This document shows, one piece after another, positions 16,869 to 24,787 of a stretch of 51,812 nucleotides of DNA. The DNA lies in NCBI GenBank assembly GCA_964454675.1, contig CAYVUB010000019.1, positions 1 to 51,812 of the forward strand. The letters run 5' to 3'. Made by a program: the position numbers and the translations under genes. Below the pieces are notes generated by a model. It worked only from the letters and a program-made list of their open reading frames with translations. It was not told the origin of the DNA and searched no databases. Within the stretch, counting starts at the first letter, position 1. Each line of letters starts with the position of its first letter. Source of the stretch: CAYVUB01 sp964454675. GTDB taxonomy: Bacteria > Bacteroidota > Bacteroidia > Flavobacteriales > Flavobacteriaceae.

Positions 16869-18362
16869 ATGAAACTCAAATTAACGTTTGTATTGCTCTT
16901 TATTTTTTCATTTTCAAGTAGTTTAACCACAAGCGCACAATCTGTTACCGGGCAAATTCTGGACGCAAAAACCAAAGAAACCCTGGCATTTGCCACGATT
17001 CAATTTGGCATTAATGACGGCGTTGTTTCAAATGCCGAAGGATTTTTCACCATTCAGCTTGACAAACTCGATGCATCACAATCGTTCACCGTTTTTTATA
17101 TGGGCTACAAAGAAGAAACGCTTACTGTAGAACAGCTTCAAGCCCGCAACAATGTTATTTATTTAACAGAAGCCGCTAATCAGTTAAGTACCGTTTACAT
17201 AAGCAACAAACCACCCAATGTGGACAGCATTATGAAAAACGTAAAAATCAATCTGGATAAAAATCATACACCATCACTTTCAAAACACACCGTATTTACA
17301 AGAGAAACCGCTTTTTTCAAACCAAATAAGATGGATATTGAAATTGAAAAATCAAGCGGATTTAAAAAATCTCAATTAGAGTCAACAAACAAACAACTGG
17401 ATTCGTTATCAAAAAGTTTGACATCAAGACAACCTTCACAAACTTTTACTGACGTATTGAGTGATTTTTATATTTTGAATGATGCACAAACCAAAATGGA
17501 AGTTACCAAAGCCACCAAACTTCATGATGTAAAAAACCAAAACAGTTTTGACGACATTCAAAAGAAAACCACCGACATTGTTTTAAAGCATTTGGACATT
17601 GAAAAAACATACAAACTTAAAAGCGGTTTGTTTAAAATTGAAGATTCTTTATCCTTAAAAGATGATGGTAAAAAGAAAGACACGACCAATAACAGCTTAT
17701 TAATAAGCCGAAAACTTAAAACACAAGGCTTTTTTAATGCGCATCAATTTGGTTCAAAATCTATGTTAAATTTTGTTACAGACATGTCTATTTACACTTA
17801 TACGTTTGAAGAAGTCATCTATTATCAGGACAATTTTGTATATGTTGTAAAGTTTTCTCCCAAAAAGAAAAAAGCCAAATACAAAGGCACATTATATATT
17901 TCTGAAGCTGATTACGGTATCCTAAAAGCCGACTATACTTTTGCCGAAGGAAGAACCGGCGATAAGCTGAATTTAAAACTCTTGTTTGGCGTGAAATATG
18001 TTGAAAACATCAACAAAGGCAGCGTTATTTACAAAAAAGACACTGCCGGCATGTATTATTATCCGTACTATATAAATCAGGAAGTAAGCCGGTATGTGTA
18101 TGCCCACAGGCCTTTTAAATTTATTGAAAACGGCGGCGATAAAGACAAAGTAAGCTTTGATTTAAAAATAGAAGGCAACATTGTTGATAAAAAGGAATAT
18201 CTCAACTTATCATTTTCAACTATTACTTCATCAGATTTCAATAATATCGAAGAAAAGAAACAGGTCAACTATCAAAATCTCACCAAATATGATGCGTCTA
18301 TCTGGAAAAACTATAATGCCATTGAACCGCTGGAAGAAATGAAACAGTTTAAGGCGGAATAA
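16869..18362 (+). CDS. Surface or periplasmic protein with carboxypeptidase-like regulatory domain
   Basis: A 497-aa exported protein: signal peptide (about residues 1-24, ending TSAQ), then a CarboxypepD_reg-like beta-sandwich (GQILDAKTKETLAFATIQF; about 25-115), then a long region rich in Lys, Asp and Ser and in beta-strands that I cannot assign. Such proteins are common in Bacteroidota envelopes, often near TonB receptors, though none is adjacent. It has no T9SS signal. The stop at 18360-18362 is intact and lies 23 bases before the assembly gap. Confidence 0.8.
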   Translation: MKLKLTFVLLFIFSFSSSLTTSAQSVTGQILDAKTKETLAFATIQFGINDGVVSNAEGFFTIQLDKLDASQSFTVFYMGYKEETLTVEQLQARNNVIYLTEAANQLSTVYISNKPPNVDSIMKNVKINLDKNHTPSLSKHTVFTRETAFFKPNKMDIEIEKSSGFKKSQLESTNKQLDSLSKSLTSRQPSQTFTDVLSDFYILNDAQTKMEVTKATKLHDVKNQNSFDDIQKKTTDIVLKHLDIEKTYKLKSGLFKIEDSLSLKDDGKKKDTTNNSLLISRKLKTQGFFNAHQFGSKSMLNFVTDMSIYTYTFEEVIYYQDNFVYVVKFSPKKKKAKYKGTLYISEADYGILKADYTFAEGRTGDKLNLKLLFGVKYVENINKGSVIYKKDTAGMYYYPYYINQEVSRYVYAHRPFKFIENGGDKDKVSFDLKIEGNIVDKKEYLNLSFSTITSSDFNNIEEKKQVNYQNLTKYDASIWKNYNAIEPLEEMKQFKAE

Positions 18363-18385
18363 ATCAATTTTATTTTGAAATTGAT
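18331..18385. repeat. 55-bp contig-end overlap, left copy
   Basis: These 55 bases, ending exactly at the N run, are identical to 18486-18540, which begin exactly after it. This looks like an assembly overlap and not a biological duplication. Confidence 0.9.
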
Positions 18386-18485
18386 NNNNNNNNNNNNNNN
18401 NNNNNNNNNNNNNNNNNNNNNNNNNNNNNNNNNNNNNNNNNNNNNNNNNNNNNNNNNNNNNNNNNNNNNNNNNNNNNNNNNNNNN
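18386..18485. other. Assembly gap of 100 N
   Basis: Exactly 100 undetermined bases, the conventional placeholder length. Because both flanks carry the same 55-bp sequence, the true gap is probably negative (overlapping contigs), caused by the short tandem repeat beside it. Confidence 0.95.
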
Positions 18486-18540
18486 TGGAAGAAATGAAAC
18501 AGTTTAAGGCGGAATAAATCAATTTTATTTTGAAATTGAT
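18486..18540. repeat. 55-bp contig-end overlap, right copy
   Basis: It repeats the last codons of the preceding gene and its stop codon, identical to 18331-18385. It should be merged with that copy. Confidence 0.9.
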
Positions 18541-18582
18541 ATTGAAATTGATATTGAAATTGATATTGATATTGAAATTGAT
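18529..18582. repeat. 12-bp tandem repeat ATTGAAATTGAT
   Basis: About four and a half copies of the 12-mer ATTGAAATTGAT, one of them shortened to 6 bases. They lie between two converging genes. A true copy number above that shown is possible because the assembly breaks here. Confidence 0.85.
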
Positions 18583-18598
18583 ATTAACAGTATAACTT

Positions 18599-19087
18599 CT
18601 AAATTTTTAGTCCTAAGCCAAAAAACAACCCATTCGGGGCTAATTCCTGAAGACCTAAAGCAAATTTGACATGAGCATCAAATGAAGGCGTGATGTTGTA
18701 ACTTGAACTAATGTCTGCCCCTATTTTAAGTTTATTACTGAAAAAATCAAAAAAGTAATTTACACTTGGTCCTGCCAGCAAATACAGATTGTTTGCTACT
18801 TCGTATTTTGCATAAACAGGAATGTTCAAAAAATTGAAATCGCCAACGGAAATGTACAAGGCTTCGGGTTGTATCTTTAAAAAATCGTCCACAGAAAACT
18901 CTATAAAAACACCGCCGTAAAATCCGGTTTCTGAAGTTGCAAAGGTTCCCAAACCGTTTTCATCGACATTAAAAAACGTGATGTTCAATCCGCCTTTTAC
19001 GCCAAATCTTTCAGCAGTATCTTGTGCTTTTAAATTACTGAAAGCAAAGACTGTAACTAATGCAATTATAACTGTTTTAAAACTCAT
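18599..19087 (-). CDS. Small outer-membrane beta-barrel protein
   Basis: A 162-aa exported protein: signal peptide ending in NLKAQ, then alternating hydrophobic strands rich in Gly, Tyr and Phe (FGVKGGLNITFF, GGVFIEFSV, LYLLAGPSVNYFFDF) and a C-terminal GLGLKI typical of the porin-like OmpA/Opa beta-barrel fold (PorT-type superfamily). Predicted outer membrane. The specific function is unknown. The ATG at 19087 is preferred over a TTG two codons upstream. It starts 2 bases after the aroQ stop and is probably co-transcribed with it. Confidence 0.85.
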   Translation of the reverse strand: MSFKTVIIALVTVFAFSNLKAQDTAERFGVKGGLNITFFNVDENGLGTFATSETGFYGGVFIEFSVDDFLKIQPEALYISVGDFNFLNIPVYAKYEVANNLYLLAGPSVNYFFDFFSNKLKIGADISSSYNITPSFDAHVKFALGLQELAPNGLFFGLGLKI

Positions 19088-19089
19088 TT

Positions 19090-19512
19090 TCAATCTTTTA
19101 AAAAACTCTGTAATGCCAGCTCATAACTTTGCAATCCAAAACCTATGATAATCCCTTTGGCATTTGGTGAAACAAATGACTGGTGACGGAATTTCTCTCT
19201 GGTAAACGTGTTTGAAATATGCACCTCAATTACCGGCGTTTTAACAGCTTTTACGGCATCACCAATGCCTACCGAGGTATGGGTGTAAGCAGCCGCATTC
19301 AAAATAATGCCGTCGTACGTAAAACCAACTTCCTGAATTTTATCAATCAATTCGCCTTCAATATTGGATTGAAAATAGTCCAATTGTACGTCTTTATAAG
19401 TTGACCGTAGGGTTTGCAGGAACTCGGTAAATGACAGGCTGCCGTAAATTTCGGGCTCGCGTGTGCCAAGTAAATTCAAATTTGGTCCGTTGATGATGAT
19501 GAGTTTCTTCAT
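19090..19512 (-). CDS. aroQ: Type II 3-dehydroquinate dehydratase
   Basis: Cytoplasmic dodecameric shikimate-pathway enzyme (140 aa, standard length) that dehydrates 3-dehydroquinate to 3-dehydroshikimate. Motifs: IINGPNLNLLGTREPEIYG with the catalytic Arg and Tyr, FQSNIEGELID, ILNAAAYTHTS, VEVHISN-type (VIEVHISN) with the catalytic His, and FRHQSFVS. Shikimate-pathway output (chorismate) is used by menF and pabB elsewhere in this window. The outer-membrane gene follows 2 bases later. Confidence 0.97.
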   Translation of the reverse strand: MKKLIIINGPNLNLLGTREPEIYGSLSFTEFLQTLRSTYKDVQLDYFQSNIEGELIDKIQEVGFTYDGIILNAAAYTHTSVGIGDAVKAVKTPVIEVHISNTFTREKFRHQSFVSPNAKGIIIGFGLQSYELALQSFLKD

Positions 19513-19542
19513 AAGGTAAATATATCAAAAAAAGAAGGTATA

Positions 19543-19573
19543 AAAAAGCCACTTCATAATGAAGTGGCTTTTA
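19543..19573 (-). terminator. Intrinsic terminator of the 182-aa barrel gene
   Basis: AAAGCCACTTCA and TGAAGTGGCTTT form a perfect stem with a tiny loop. Read on the minus strand it ends in a T run, 23 bases after the stop at 19596. Confidence 0.85.
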
Positions 19574-19595
19574 AAAGTTTTATAAGATGATTTTA

Positions 19596-20144
19596 TTAGA
19601 AATGTAATGCAAAACCTATTCTTACTTCAAATAAACTTTCGTCAGTAACTTTGTCATTTAAAGACAAGCTATATCTTAAACCCGGCTCGATACTTACATT
19701 CTCACCTAAAAAGATAGCGTAACCACCTTGGATTCCTAACCACAATGGATTTTCATCAAAATCTTTAATGCTGGAACCGTTTACATCTACCTGAAAAGGA
19801 ATTTTACCGGTTACATAGTATTTAGCACCTACTTTATAAGAGAAAATTGAAGTACCGTCATAATCGGTATAACCTAAACCGGCTTTTACGGCTAAGTCAT
19901 CCATTACAAAATAACCACCTTCAGTACCTATTGACCATAAAGTAGTACCGTTAACAGATACTAAACCAAAACCAGTGTTGGCAGTGTGTTGTAACAAGCC
20001 TATTTCACCACCACCGGCAGAAAAACCGGTATTGGCCTCAATTAACCATTTACCTTTTGAAGTTTGCCCGGCAGCAGTATCATCCTGAGCATTCATTGTA
20101 AATCCAAAAACTGCCACAGCAGCGCATAGTAATAATTTTTTCAT
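19596..20144 (-). CDS. Outer-membrane beta-barrel protein (paralogue 1 of 2)
   Basis: A 182-aa exported protein with a signal peptide containing AAVAVFGFTMNAQ, followed by a Gly- and Tyr-rich run of amphipathic strands (WLIEANTGFSAGGGE, YFVMDDLAVKAGLGY, GLRYSLSLN) ending in VRIGFALHF, whose terminal Phe fits insertion by BAM. Predicted outer membrane, function unknown. The signal peptide and 5' untranslated sequence are almost identical to those of the next gene (20288-20767), but the mature parts have diverged. Promoter, 5' hairpin and terminator are all visible. Confidence 0.85.
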   Translation of the reverse strand: MKKLLLCAAVAVFGFTMNAQDDTAAGQTSKGKWLIEANTGFSAGGGEIGLLQHTANTGFGLVSVNGTTLWSIGTEGGYFVMDDLAVKAGLGYTDYDGTSIFSYKVGAKYYVTGKIPFQVDVNGSSIKDFDENPLWLGIQGGYAIFLGENVSIEPGLRYSLSLNDKVTDESLFEVRIGFALHF

Positions 20145-20180
20145 AATTTTTAAGTTTTTAAAATGTTAGATTTGGTTTTT

Positions 20181-20207
20181 GCTAAAAAACACTCATTGCT
20201 TTTTAGC
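20181..20207 (-). promoter_or_regulatory. Stem-loop in the 5' leader of the 182-aa barrel gene
   Basis: GCTAAAAA and TTTTTAGC form a perfect 8-bp stem with an 11-base loop, located between the -7 box (20212-20219) and the ATG at 20144. It may stabilise or regulate the mRNA. Confidence 0.45.
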
Positions 20208-20211
20208 GAGC

Positions 20212-20240
20212 CAAAATTACATAAATTTTTCATATAACAA
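20212..20240 (-). promoter_or_regulatory. Promoter of the 182-aa barrel gene
   Basis: On the minus strand TTG (20238-20240) is followed after 18 bases by TAATTTTG (20212-20219), a TAnnTTTG match. The leader is about 65 bases long. Confidence 0.55.
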
Positions 20241-20270
20241 AAAAGGAAACCAAAATGGCTTCCTTTTTTA
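20239..20270 (-). terminator. Intrinsic terminator of the 159-aa barrel gene
   Basis: On the minus strand GGAAGCC and GGTTTCC (one G-U pair) form a stem flanked by an A run and a T run. It follows the stop at 20288 and abuts the promoter of the next gene. Confidence 0.75.
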
Positions 20271-20287
20271 TAGATATTTAGGGATTA

Positions 20288-20767
20288 TTATAATCCGAAT
20301 TCAACTCCTAAAGTAAGTGAATTGAAAGAGCCACCATCCACGCTCACAGCTCTGTAAGCAAGAACAATGTCTAATGAATCAGAAACACCATATTGTACTC
20401 TTGGCGCATAGTAAAAACCACCGTCATTACCTTCACTGATTCCAACAGCATAACCTAAATCAAGACCTGCCGCAAATGCATCTGAGAAGCTGTAACGTCC
20501 TGAAACTGAAATTGGAAGAAACATTGCTGTGTCAACAAAATCACTAAAATCAGATTTTACAGTTGAGGCGCTCAATCCTACAGTAGCACCGGCTTTAAAA
20601 TCATCTGAAACTTCCCATAAAGCTGATACATCAGCTCCAAAAGTAAGAGAATATACTTCATCAGCATCTCCAACAGGAAGACCAGCAAATGCTCCTATTT
20701 TGAATTCTTGAGCATTCATTGTAAATCCAAAAACTGCCACGGCAGCAAATAAAAATAGTTTTTTCAT
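20288..20767 (-). CDS. Outer-membrane beta-barrel protein (paralogue 2 of 2)
   Basis: A 159-aa exported protein: signal peptide with AAVAVFGFTMNAQ, then repeated Gly/Ala-rich strands (IGAFAGLPVGDADE, AGATVGLSAST, AAGLDLGYAVG) ending LTLGVEFGL, a small barrel of the OmpA-like superfamily. Predicted outer membrane. The ATG at 20767 is chosen because it opens the signal peptide; reading further upstream only adds AT-rich leader sequence. It is a tandem relative of the 182-aa gene. About 220 bases of AT-rich DNA separate it from the divergent recombinase gene. Confidence 0.85.
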   Translation of the reverse strand: MKKLFLFAAVAVFGFTMNAQEFKIGAFAGLPVGDADEVYSLTFGADVSALWEVSDDFKAGATVGLSASTVKSDFSDFVDTAMFLPISVSGRYSFSDAFAAGLDLGYAVGISEGNDGGFYYAPRVQYGVSDSLDIVLAYRAVSVDGGSFNSLTLGVEFGL

Positions 20768-20988
20768 AATCTTTAAGTTTTTAAAATTGATAACACAAAC
20801 TAAATACTTTTTTTTCAAATAATGAAAAATTATTAATAGGTTATTAACAATTTTATTAACATAAAAAATTAAATAATTGAATTTCAACAATATAAAACAT
20901 AAGTTATTAACAATATTATTGAAAAATACGGCAAACTACGTAGGTAAAACAGCTCAAAAATCGTTAAAAATATGCTATTTTTACAGGC

Positions 20989-21885
20989 ATGAAATGGCAA
21001 AACGCACTTACCGACTATAAGCATTACCTCAAAATTGAGCGTGGTTTGTCAAAAAATTCCATCGATAATTATGAATTTGACATTAAAAAACTGATGGATT
21101 ATCTGGAATTTCACAACATATCGGTTTCGCCTGTTACCATTTTGCACACTACCATTCAGGAATTTATCTATGACATTTCAAAACAGGTAAATGCACGGTC
21201 TCAGTCCCGTATCATCTCAGGATTACGCAGTTTTTTCGGGTTTTTGGTGTTTGAAGATTACCGTGCCGATAATCCGTTAGACCATATCGAGTCGCCAAAA
21301 ATAGGCAGAAAACTTCCGGATACACTAAGTGAAGATGATATAAACAACCTTATTAAAGCCATCGACCTGAGCAAACCCGAAGGCGAACGCAACCGTGCCA
21401 TGCTCGAAACTTTATATAGTTGCGGCTTGCGGGTAAGCGAACTAACAAACCTGAAACTGTCGGATTTGTTTTTTGATGAAGGTTTTATAAAAGTAACCGG
21501 TAAAGGCGATAAGCAGCGGTTTGTACCTATTGTAAAATCGGCACAAAACTATATCAATACCTACAGAAACGACATCAGGAATCATGTAAAAATTGCCCCC
21601 GAACATACCGATACCTTATTTTTAAACCGGCGTGGCAGACAGCTAACACGGGCAATGATTTTTACCATCATCAGGCAACTGGCAGAAAAAACAGGGTTAC
21701 AAAAAACCATTTCGCCACATACATTCCGGCATTCGTTTGCTACACATTTGCTAGAAAATGGCGCCGATTTACGTGCTATTCAACTAATGCTTGGTCATGA
21801 AAGCATTACCACCACAGAAATCTATATGCATGTGGACAGGTCGCATTTACAGAAAGTTTTAAACGATTTTCATCCAAGACGGTAA
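20989..21885 (+). CDS. Tyrosine recombinase XerC/XerD
   Basis: A 298-aa site-specific tyrosine recombinase of the length and layout of XerC/XerD, which resolve chromosome dimers at dif near the division septum. It has the N-terminal SAM-like core-binding domain (residues about 1-90; LKIERGLSKNSIDNY) and a catalytic domain with all key residues: Arg in SCGLRVSEL, HTFRHSFATHLLENG (His and Arg), LGHESITTTEIYMHV with the Tyr nucleophile. The context (aroQ nearby, no phage genes, no att repeats) argues for the housekeeping role. XerC and XerD cannot be told apart here. Confidence 0.92.
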   Translation: MKWQNALTDYKHYLKIERGLSKNSIDNYEFDIKKLMDYLEFHNISVSPVTILHTTIQEFIYDISKQVNARSQSRIISGLRSFFGFLVFEDYRADNPLDHIESPKIGRKLPDTLSEDDINNLIKAIDLSKPEGERNRAMLETLYSCGLRVSELTNLKLSDLFFDEGFIKVTGKGDKQRFVPIVKSAQNYINTYRNDIRNHVKIAPEHTDTLFLNRRGRQLTRAMIFTIIRQLAEKTGLQKTISPHTFRHSFATHLLENGADLRAIQLMLGHESITTTEIYMHVDRSHLQKVLNDFHPRR

Positions 21886-21888
21886 TGC

Positions 21889-21909
21889 TCCCTAACACCC
21901 AAAGAGGGA
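21889..21909. repeat. Short palindrome between convergent genes
   Basis: TCCCT and AGGGA form an inverted pair separated by 11 bases, in the gap between the recombinase stop (21885) and the lipoprotein stop (21914). It resembles the CCCCAAAGGG palindrome after sdaA. Confidence 0.4.
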
Positions 21910-21913
21910 ACAA

Positions 21914-22249
21914 TCAAAAATCGTAAGTCCATTTCGATTCATTTATTTTTACCAAAAGAACTTTTGGATCATTGTTGCCGCCTCCTAAATGGTCTTTACC
22001 AAAAAAATAATCGTATTCACCATTTGTATATCCTGCGTTTTCACCGCCGGATACAATTAGGATTCCGTTAGTTTGAAAACTATAAATAATATTTTCAGCA
22101 GAATAGTTTATTGAGTTTTCACCTTCAAACCCATAAAATTTAGCTTCTGTTAATTTACAATTCCCAATTATTTGGTTAGAAACGTCATCGTCATTTGAAC
22201 AATTTGAAAATAAAAATCCGATTAGTAAAAGAGTTAAAAAAAATTTCAT
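21914..22249 (-). CDS. Small lipoprotein, possibly lipocalin-like and C-terminally short
   Basis: A 111-aa protein with a lipoprotein signal (LLLIGFLFSNC, cysteine at about 17) followed by Ser-Asn-Asp-rich sequence. The mature part (IIGNCKLTEAKFYG, then strands) resembles the small lipocalin-like lipoproteins of flavobacteria, which usually begin IIGxW and run somewhat longer. Here the chain ends at KWTYDF and is followed at once by a palindrome, so truncation is possible. The family assignment is weak. Convergent with the recombinase. Confidence 0.6.
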   Translation of the reverse strand: MKFFLTLLLIGFLFSNCSNDDDVSNQIIGNCKLTEAKFYGFEGENSINYSAENIIYSFQTNGILIVSGGENAGYTNGEYDYFFGKDHLGGGNNDPKVLLVKINESKWTYDF

Positions 22250-22368
22250 AATCCCGTACCTTACTAAACAAATGGTTGCACTTTTGTCAATGGTATTTGG
22301 CTAATTGCGAAACGTACACTAATAACCATTACGCACAACTCACAACTCACAACTTTTACTTCCAACTC

Positions 22369-23940
22369 CTACTTCGCAATATTCACTGCCCGGGTTTCAC
22401 GTATCACGGTAACTTTTACTTGTCCCGGATAGGTCATATCGGTTTGGATTTTTTGTGAAATCTCGAATGATAAATTGGCTGCCTGCTCGTCTGATACACG
22501 CTCGCTTTCTACAATAACACGCAACTCGCGGCCGGCTTGTATAGCGTAGGCTTTGTTGACACCGTTGAATGAAAATGCCGTATCTTCCAAATCTTTCAAA
22601 CGCTGAATGTATGAGTCCAATACTTGTCGTCTTGCACCCGGACGAGCTCCGGAAATAGCATCACATACCTGAATGATAGGCGCATATAATGTGGTCATTT
22701 CTATTTCATCGTGATGCGCACCTATGGCATTGGTAACTTCCGATTTTTCGCCATATTTTTCTGCCCATTGCATTCCAAGGATAGCGTGTGGTGTTTCCAT
22801 ATCGGCTTCAGAATCGGGCACTTTTCCTATATCGTGCAATAATCCCGCACGTTTGGCGATTTTGGGGTTTAATCCAAGCTCTGCTGCCATCACACCGCAA
22901 AGTTTAGCAACTTCACGTGAATGCTGCAACAGGTTTTGACCATACGACGAACGGTATTTCATACGTCCCACCAATTTTATCAATTCGGGATGTAAGCCGT
23001 GTATTCCTAAGTCGATAACGGTACGTTTACCAACTTCAATGATTTCCTGCTCTATCTGTTTTTGGGTTTTCTCGACAACTTCTTCAATTTTTGCCGGATG
23101 GATACGCCCGTCGGTTACCAATTTGTGTAACGATAAACGAGCCACTTCTCTTCTAACGGAATCAAAGCATGATAAAATAATGGCTTCGGGCGTGTCGTCA
23201 ACGATAATCTCGACACCTGTGGCGGCTTCAATAGCTCTGATATTACGTCCTTCACGACCTATGATACGTCCTTTAACATCATCAGATTCTATATTAAAAA
23301 CCGACACGCAATTATCAATGGCTTCTTCTGTTCCTATACGCTGAATGGTGTTGATGATGATTTTTTTAGCTTCCTGCTGCGCTGTCAATTTGGCTTCTTC
23401 AAGTGTTTCCTGAACATAAGCCATAGCGTCAGATTTGGCTTCACCTTTCAATGATTCTACCAACTGGGATTTAGCCTCTTCGGCAGAAAGCCCGGAAATG
23501 ACTTCCAACTGCCGTATTTGGCTTTTATGTGCTTTTTCGACTTCTTCTTTTTTCTTGTCTAAAAATTCTAATTTAAAATCGTAATCTTTGATTTTATCTT
23601 CTATTTCCTGACTTAATTTTTTATTTTTTGCAAGCTCATTTGACACTTGAGATTCTTTGTCTCTGATGCGCTTTTCGGCTTCGGCAATTTTTTTGTCACG
23701 GTTTAAAATGACTGTTTCGTGCTCTGCTTTAAGCTCAATAAATTTTTCTTTTGCCTGAAGTAATTTATCTTTTTTAATAGATTCGCCTTCTATATTGGCT
23801 TGTTTTAAAATTGTGGCTGCTTCGGTTTTTGCTCGTTTTATAAGCTTTGAAGCATTATTTTTTTCCAACACTTTTGCTATTATATAGCCTAATATTGCGC
23901 CCAATATTACGCCTCCAACAATTACTAAAATTGTATCCAT
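22369..23940 (-). CDS. rny: Ribonuclease Y
   Basis: Membrane-anchored endoribonuclease (523 aa, normal length) that starts mRNA decay. N-terminal transmembrane helix (VIVGGVILGAILGYIIAKVL), long coiled coil (about 30-200), KH RNA-binding domain with GRIIGREGRNIRAIE (about 225), and the HD catalytic domain with HSREVAKLCG and LLHDIGKVPD (about 360-400) followed by AHHDE. The 6S-like RNA and zapA lie upstream on the same strand, an order also known around 6S RNA in other bacteria. The short gap 22250-22368 holds an imperfect CTCACAA microrepeat only. Confidence 0.97.
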   Translation of the reverse strand: MDTILVIVGGVILGAILGYIIAKVLEKNNASKLIKRAKTEAATILKQANIEGESIKKDKLLQAKEKFIELKAEHETVILNRDKKIAEAEKRIRDKESQVSNELAKNKKLSQEIEDKIKDYDFKLEFLDKKKEEVEKAHKSQIRQLEVISGLSAEEAKSQLVESLKGEAKSDAMAYVQETLEEAKLTAQQEAKKIIINTIQRIGTEEAIDNCVSVFNIESDDVKGRIIGREGRNIRAIEAATGVEIIVDDTPEAIILSCFDSVRREVARLSLHKLVTDGRIHPAKIEEVVEKTQKQIEQEIIEVGKRTVIDLGIHGLHPELIKLVGRMKYRSSYGQNLLQHSREVAKLCGVMAAELGLNPKIAKRAGLLHDIGKVPDSEADMETPHAILGMQWAEKYGEKSEVTNAIGAHHDEIEMTTLYAPIIQVCDAISGARPGARRQVLDSYIQRLKDLEDTAFSFNGVNKAYAIQAGRELRVIVESERVSDEQAANLSFEISQKIQTDMTYPGQVKVTVIRETRAVNIAK

Positions 23941-23967
23941 GGTTTTTGTTTAGTTTAGTTTTAATGT

Positions 23968-24141
23968 AAAAAAAAGCCTACATCAGCTTCGAATTTTGTA
24001 TAAACTCCTTAAAAACATGTTTAGGGCTAACAAGCTGATCAAAAATCTGCAATAAATGCAGCACGATTTTACAACTTAAACTCACCCTTTTTAAAGAATT
24101 AACGTTGAGTTTATCAAAAAAAATCACTAATGTAGGCAGTA
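23968..24141 (-). ncRNA. ssrS: 6S-like RNA (SsrS, 6S-Flavo type)
   Basis: The zapA-rny gap contains a structured RNA of about 170 nt on the minus strand. Its ends pair: GCCTACATTAG (24137-24127) with CTGATGTAGGC (23986-23976), 11 pairs with one G-U, and the 3' end runs into eight Ts (a terminator). Further internal helices are suggested, for example TGCTGCATTTATTGCAG. Position directly downstream of zapA, as for E. coli ssrS, and the long closed-ended shape support 6S RNA, which binds the housekeeping RNA polymerase in stationary phase. The exact 5' end is not defined, and no TAnnTTTG box is seen, so it may be processed from the zapA transcript. Confidence 0.75.
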
Positions 24142-24163
24142 ACCTGTTATATTTTAAAGAACG

Positions 24164-24457
24164 CTAAGAGTTTAAATATGTATGTAAAAGCTCGTCCAAA
24201 GCTGATAATTTATTTTGAACTTCTTCATTTACATTCTCTTTATCTATCGATTTCTGTTCGAGTTGAGAGGCAAACTGCAAGGCACACATTGCCAGTACAT
24301 CCTGCTTATCTCTTACCGAATAGTTTTGCTCAAACTGACTTATCATAGTTTCAATTTTCTTTGCAGCTTTTCGCAATCCTTCTTCCTGCTCCGGTGCAAT
24401 AGTTAAAGGATAAACTCTGTTTGCTATAGATAGCTTGATTTTTAGCTGTTCTGACAT
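24164..24457 (-). CDS. zapA: Cell division protein ZapA
   Basis: A 97-aa cytoplasmic protein that cross-links FtsZ filaments at the division ring. It has the ZapA layout: a short beta N-terminus (LKIKLSIANRVYPLTI), a helix with EEGLRKAAKKIETMI, then a long coiled-coil helix (VLAMCALQFASQLEQ and onward). The ATG at 24457 is preferred over a TTG one codon upstream. Upstream, 15 bases away, is a coiled-coil gene; downstream is the 6S-like RNA. Confidence 0.92.
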   Translation of the reverse strand: MSEQLKIKLSIANRVYPLTIAPEQEEGLRKAAKKIETMISQFEQNYSVRDKQDVLAMCALQFASQLEQKSIDKENVNEEVQNKLSALDELLHTYLNS

Positions 24458-24472
24458 CAAATACTATGTACA

Positions 24473-24763
24473 TTATTGAGATAATTGTGCAATACAATGA
24501 TCTATGTCTTTTATTAATGTATTTATTTTGAGCTTTGTCTCTCGTTTACTTTCATCACTGCCCAACATTGAATTTGCAAGTTTAAGCGCTTCATATTTTT
24601 CAATCCAGGTACTCAACTCTTCTTGCTGCTGAATAACTTTTTGCTGAATACTTGCCAATTCTTCCGATAGTTTAGCATTGGTTTGCTTTAAAACTTCCTG
24701 TTTATGCAACACCTTGCTTATTTTATTCTCTAAAGAATCAACAATATCTTCAATTTTACGCAT
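24473..24763 (-). CDS. Short coiled-coil protein upstream of zapA
   Basis: A 96-aa protein that is almost entirely predicted coiled coil (heptad pattern from residue about 5 to 65: ENKISKVLHKQEVLKQTNAK and on), with a short C-terminal helix. It has no sequence motif I recognise. In operon with zapA (15-base gap), with its own promoter. By size, coiled-coil nature and neighbour it could be a functional counterpart of ZapB, but that is inference from context only. Confidence 0.75.
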   Translation of the reverse strand: MRKIEDIVDSLENKISKVLHKQEVLKQTNAKLSEELASIQQKVIQQQEELSTWIEKYEALKLANSMLGSDESKRETKLKINTLIKDIDHCIAQLSQ

Positions 24764-24787
24764 CTACAAATTACAATACTGATGTAA

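Noticed and set aside
18331..18540. A real 55-bp duplication or insertion-site duplication
   Set aside because: The copies end exactly at both sides of a 100-N run, which is the pattern of contig-end overlap, not of a biological event.
20989..21885. Integrase of a prophage or integrative element
   Set aside because: The protein has XerC/D length and layout, and no phage or conjugation genes, tRNA or direct-repeat att sites are nearby.
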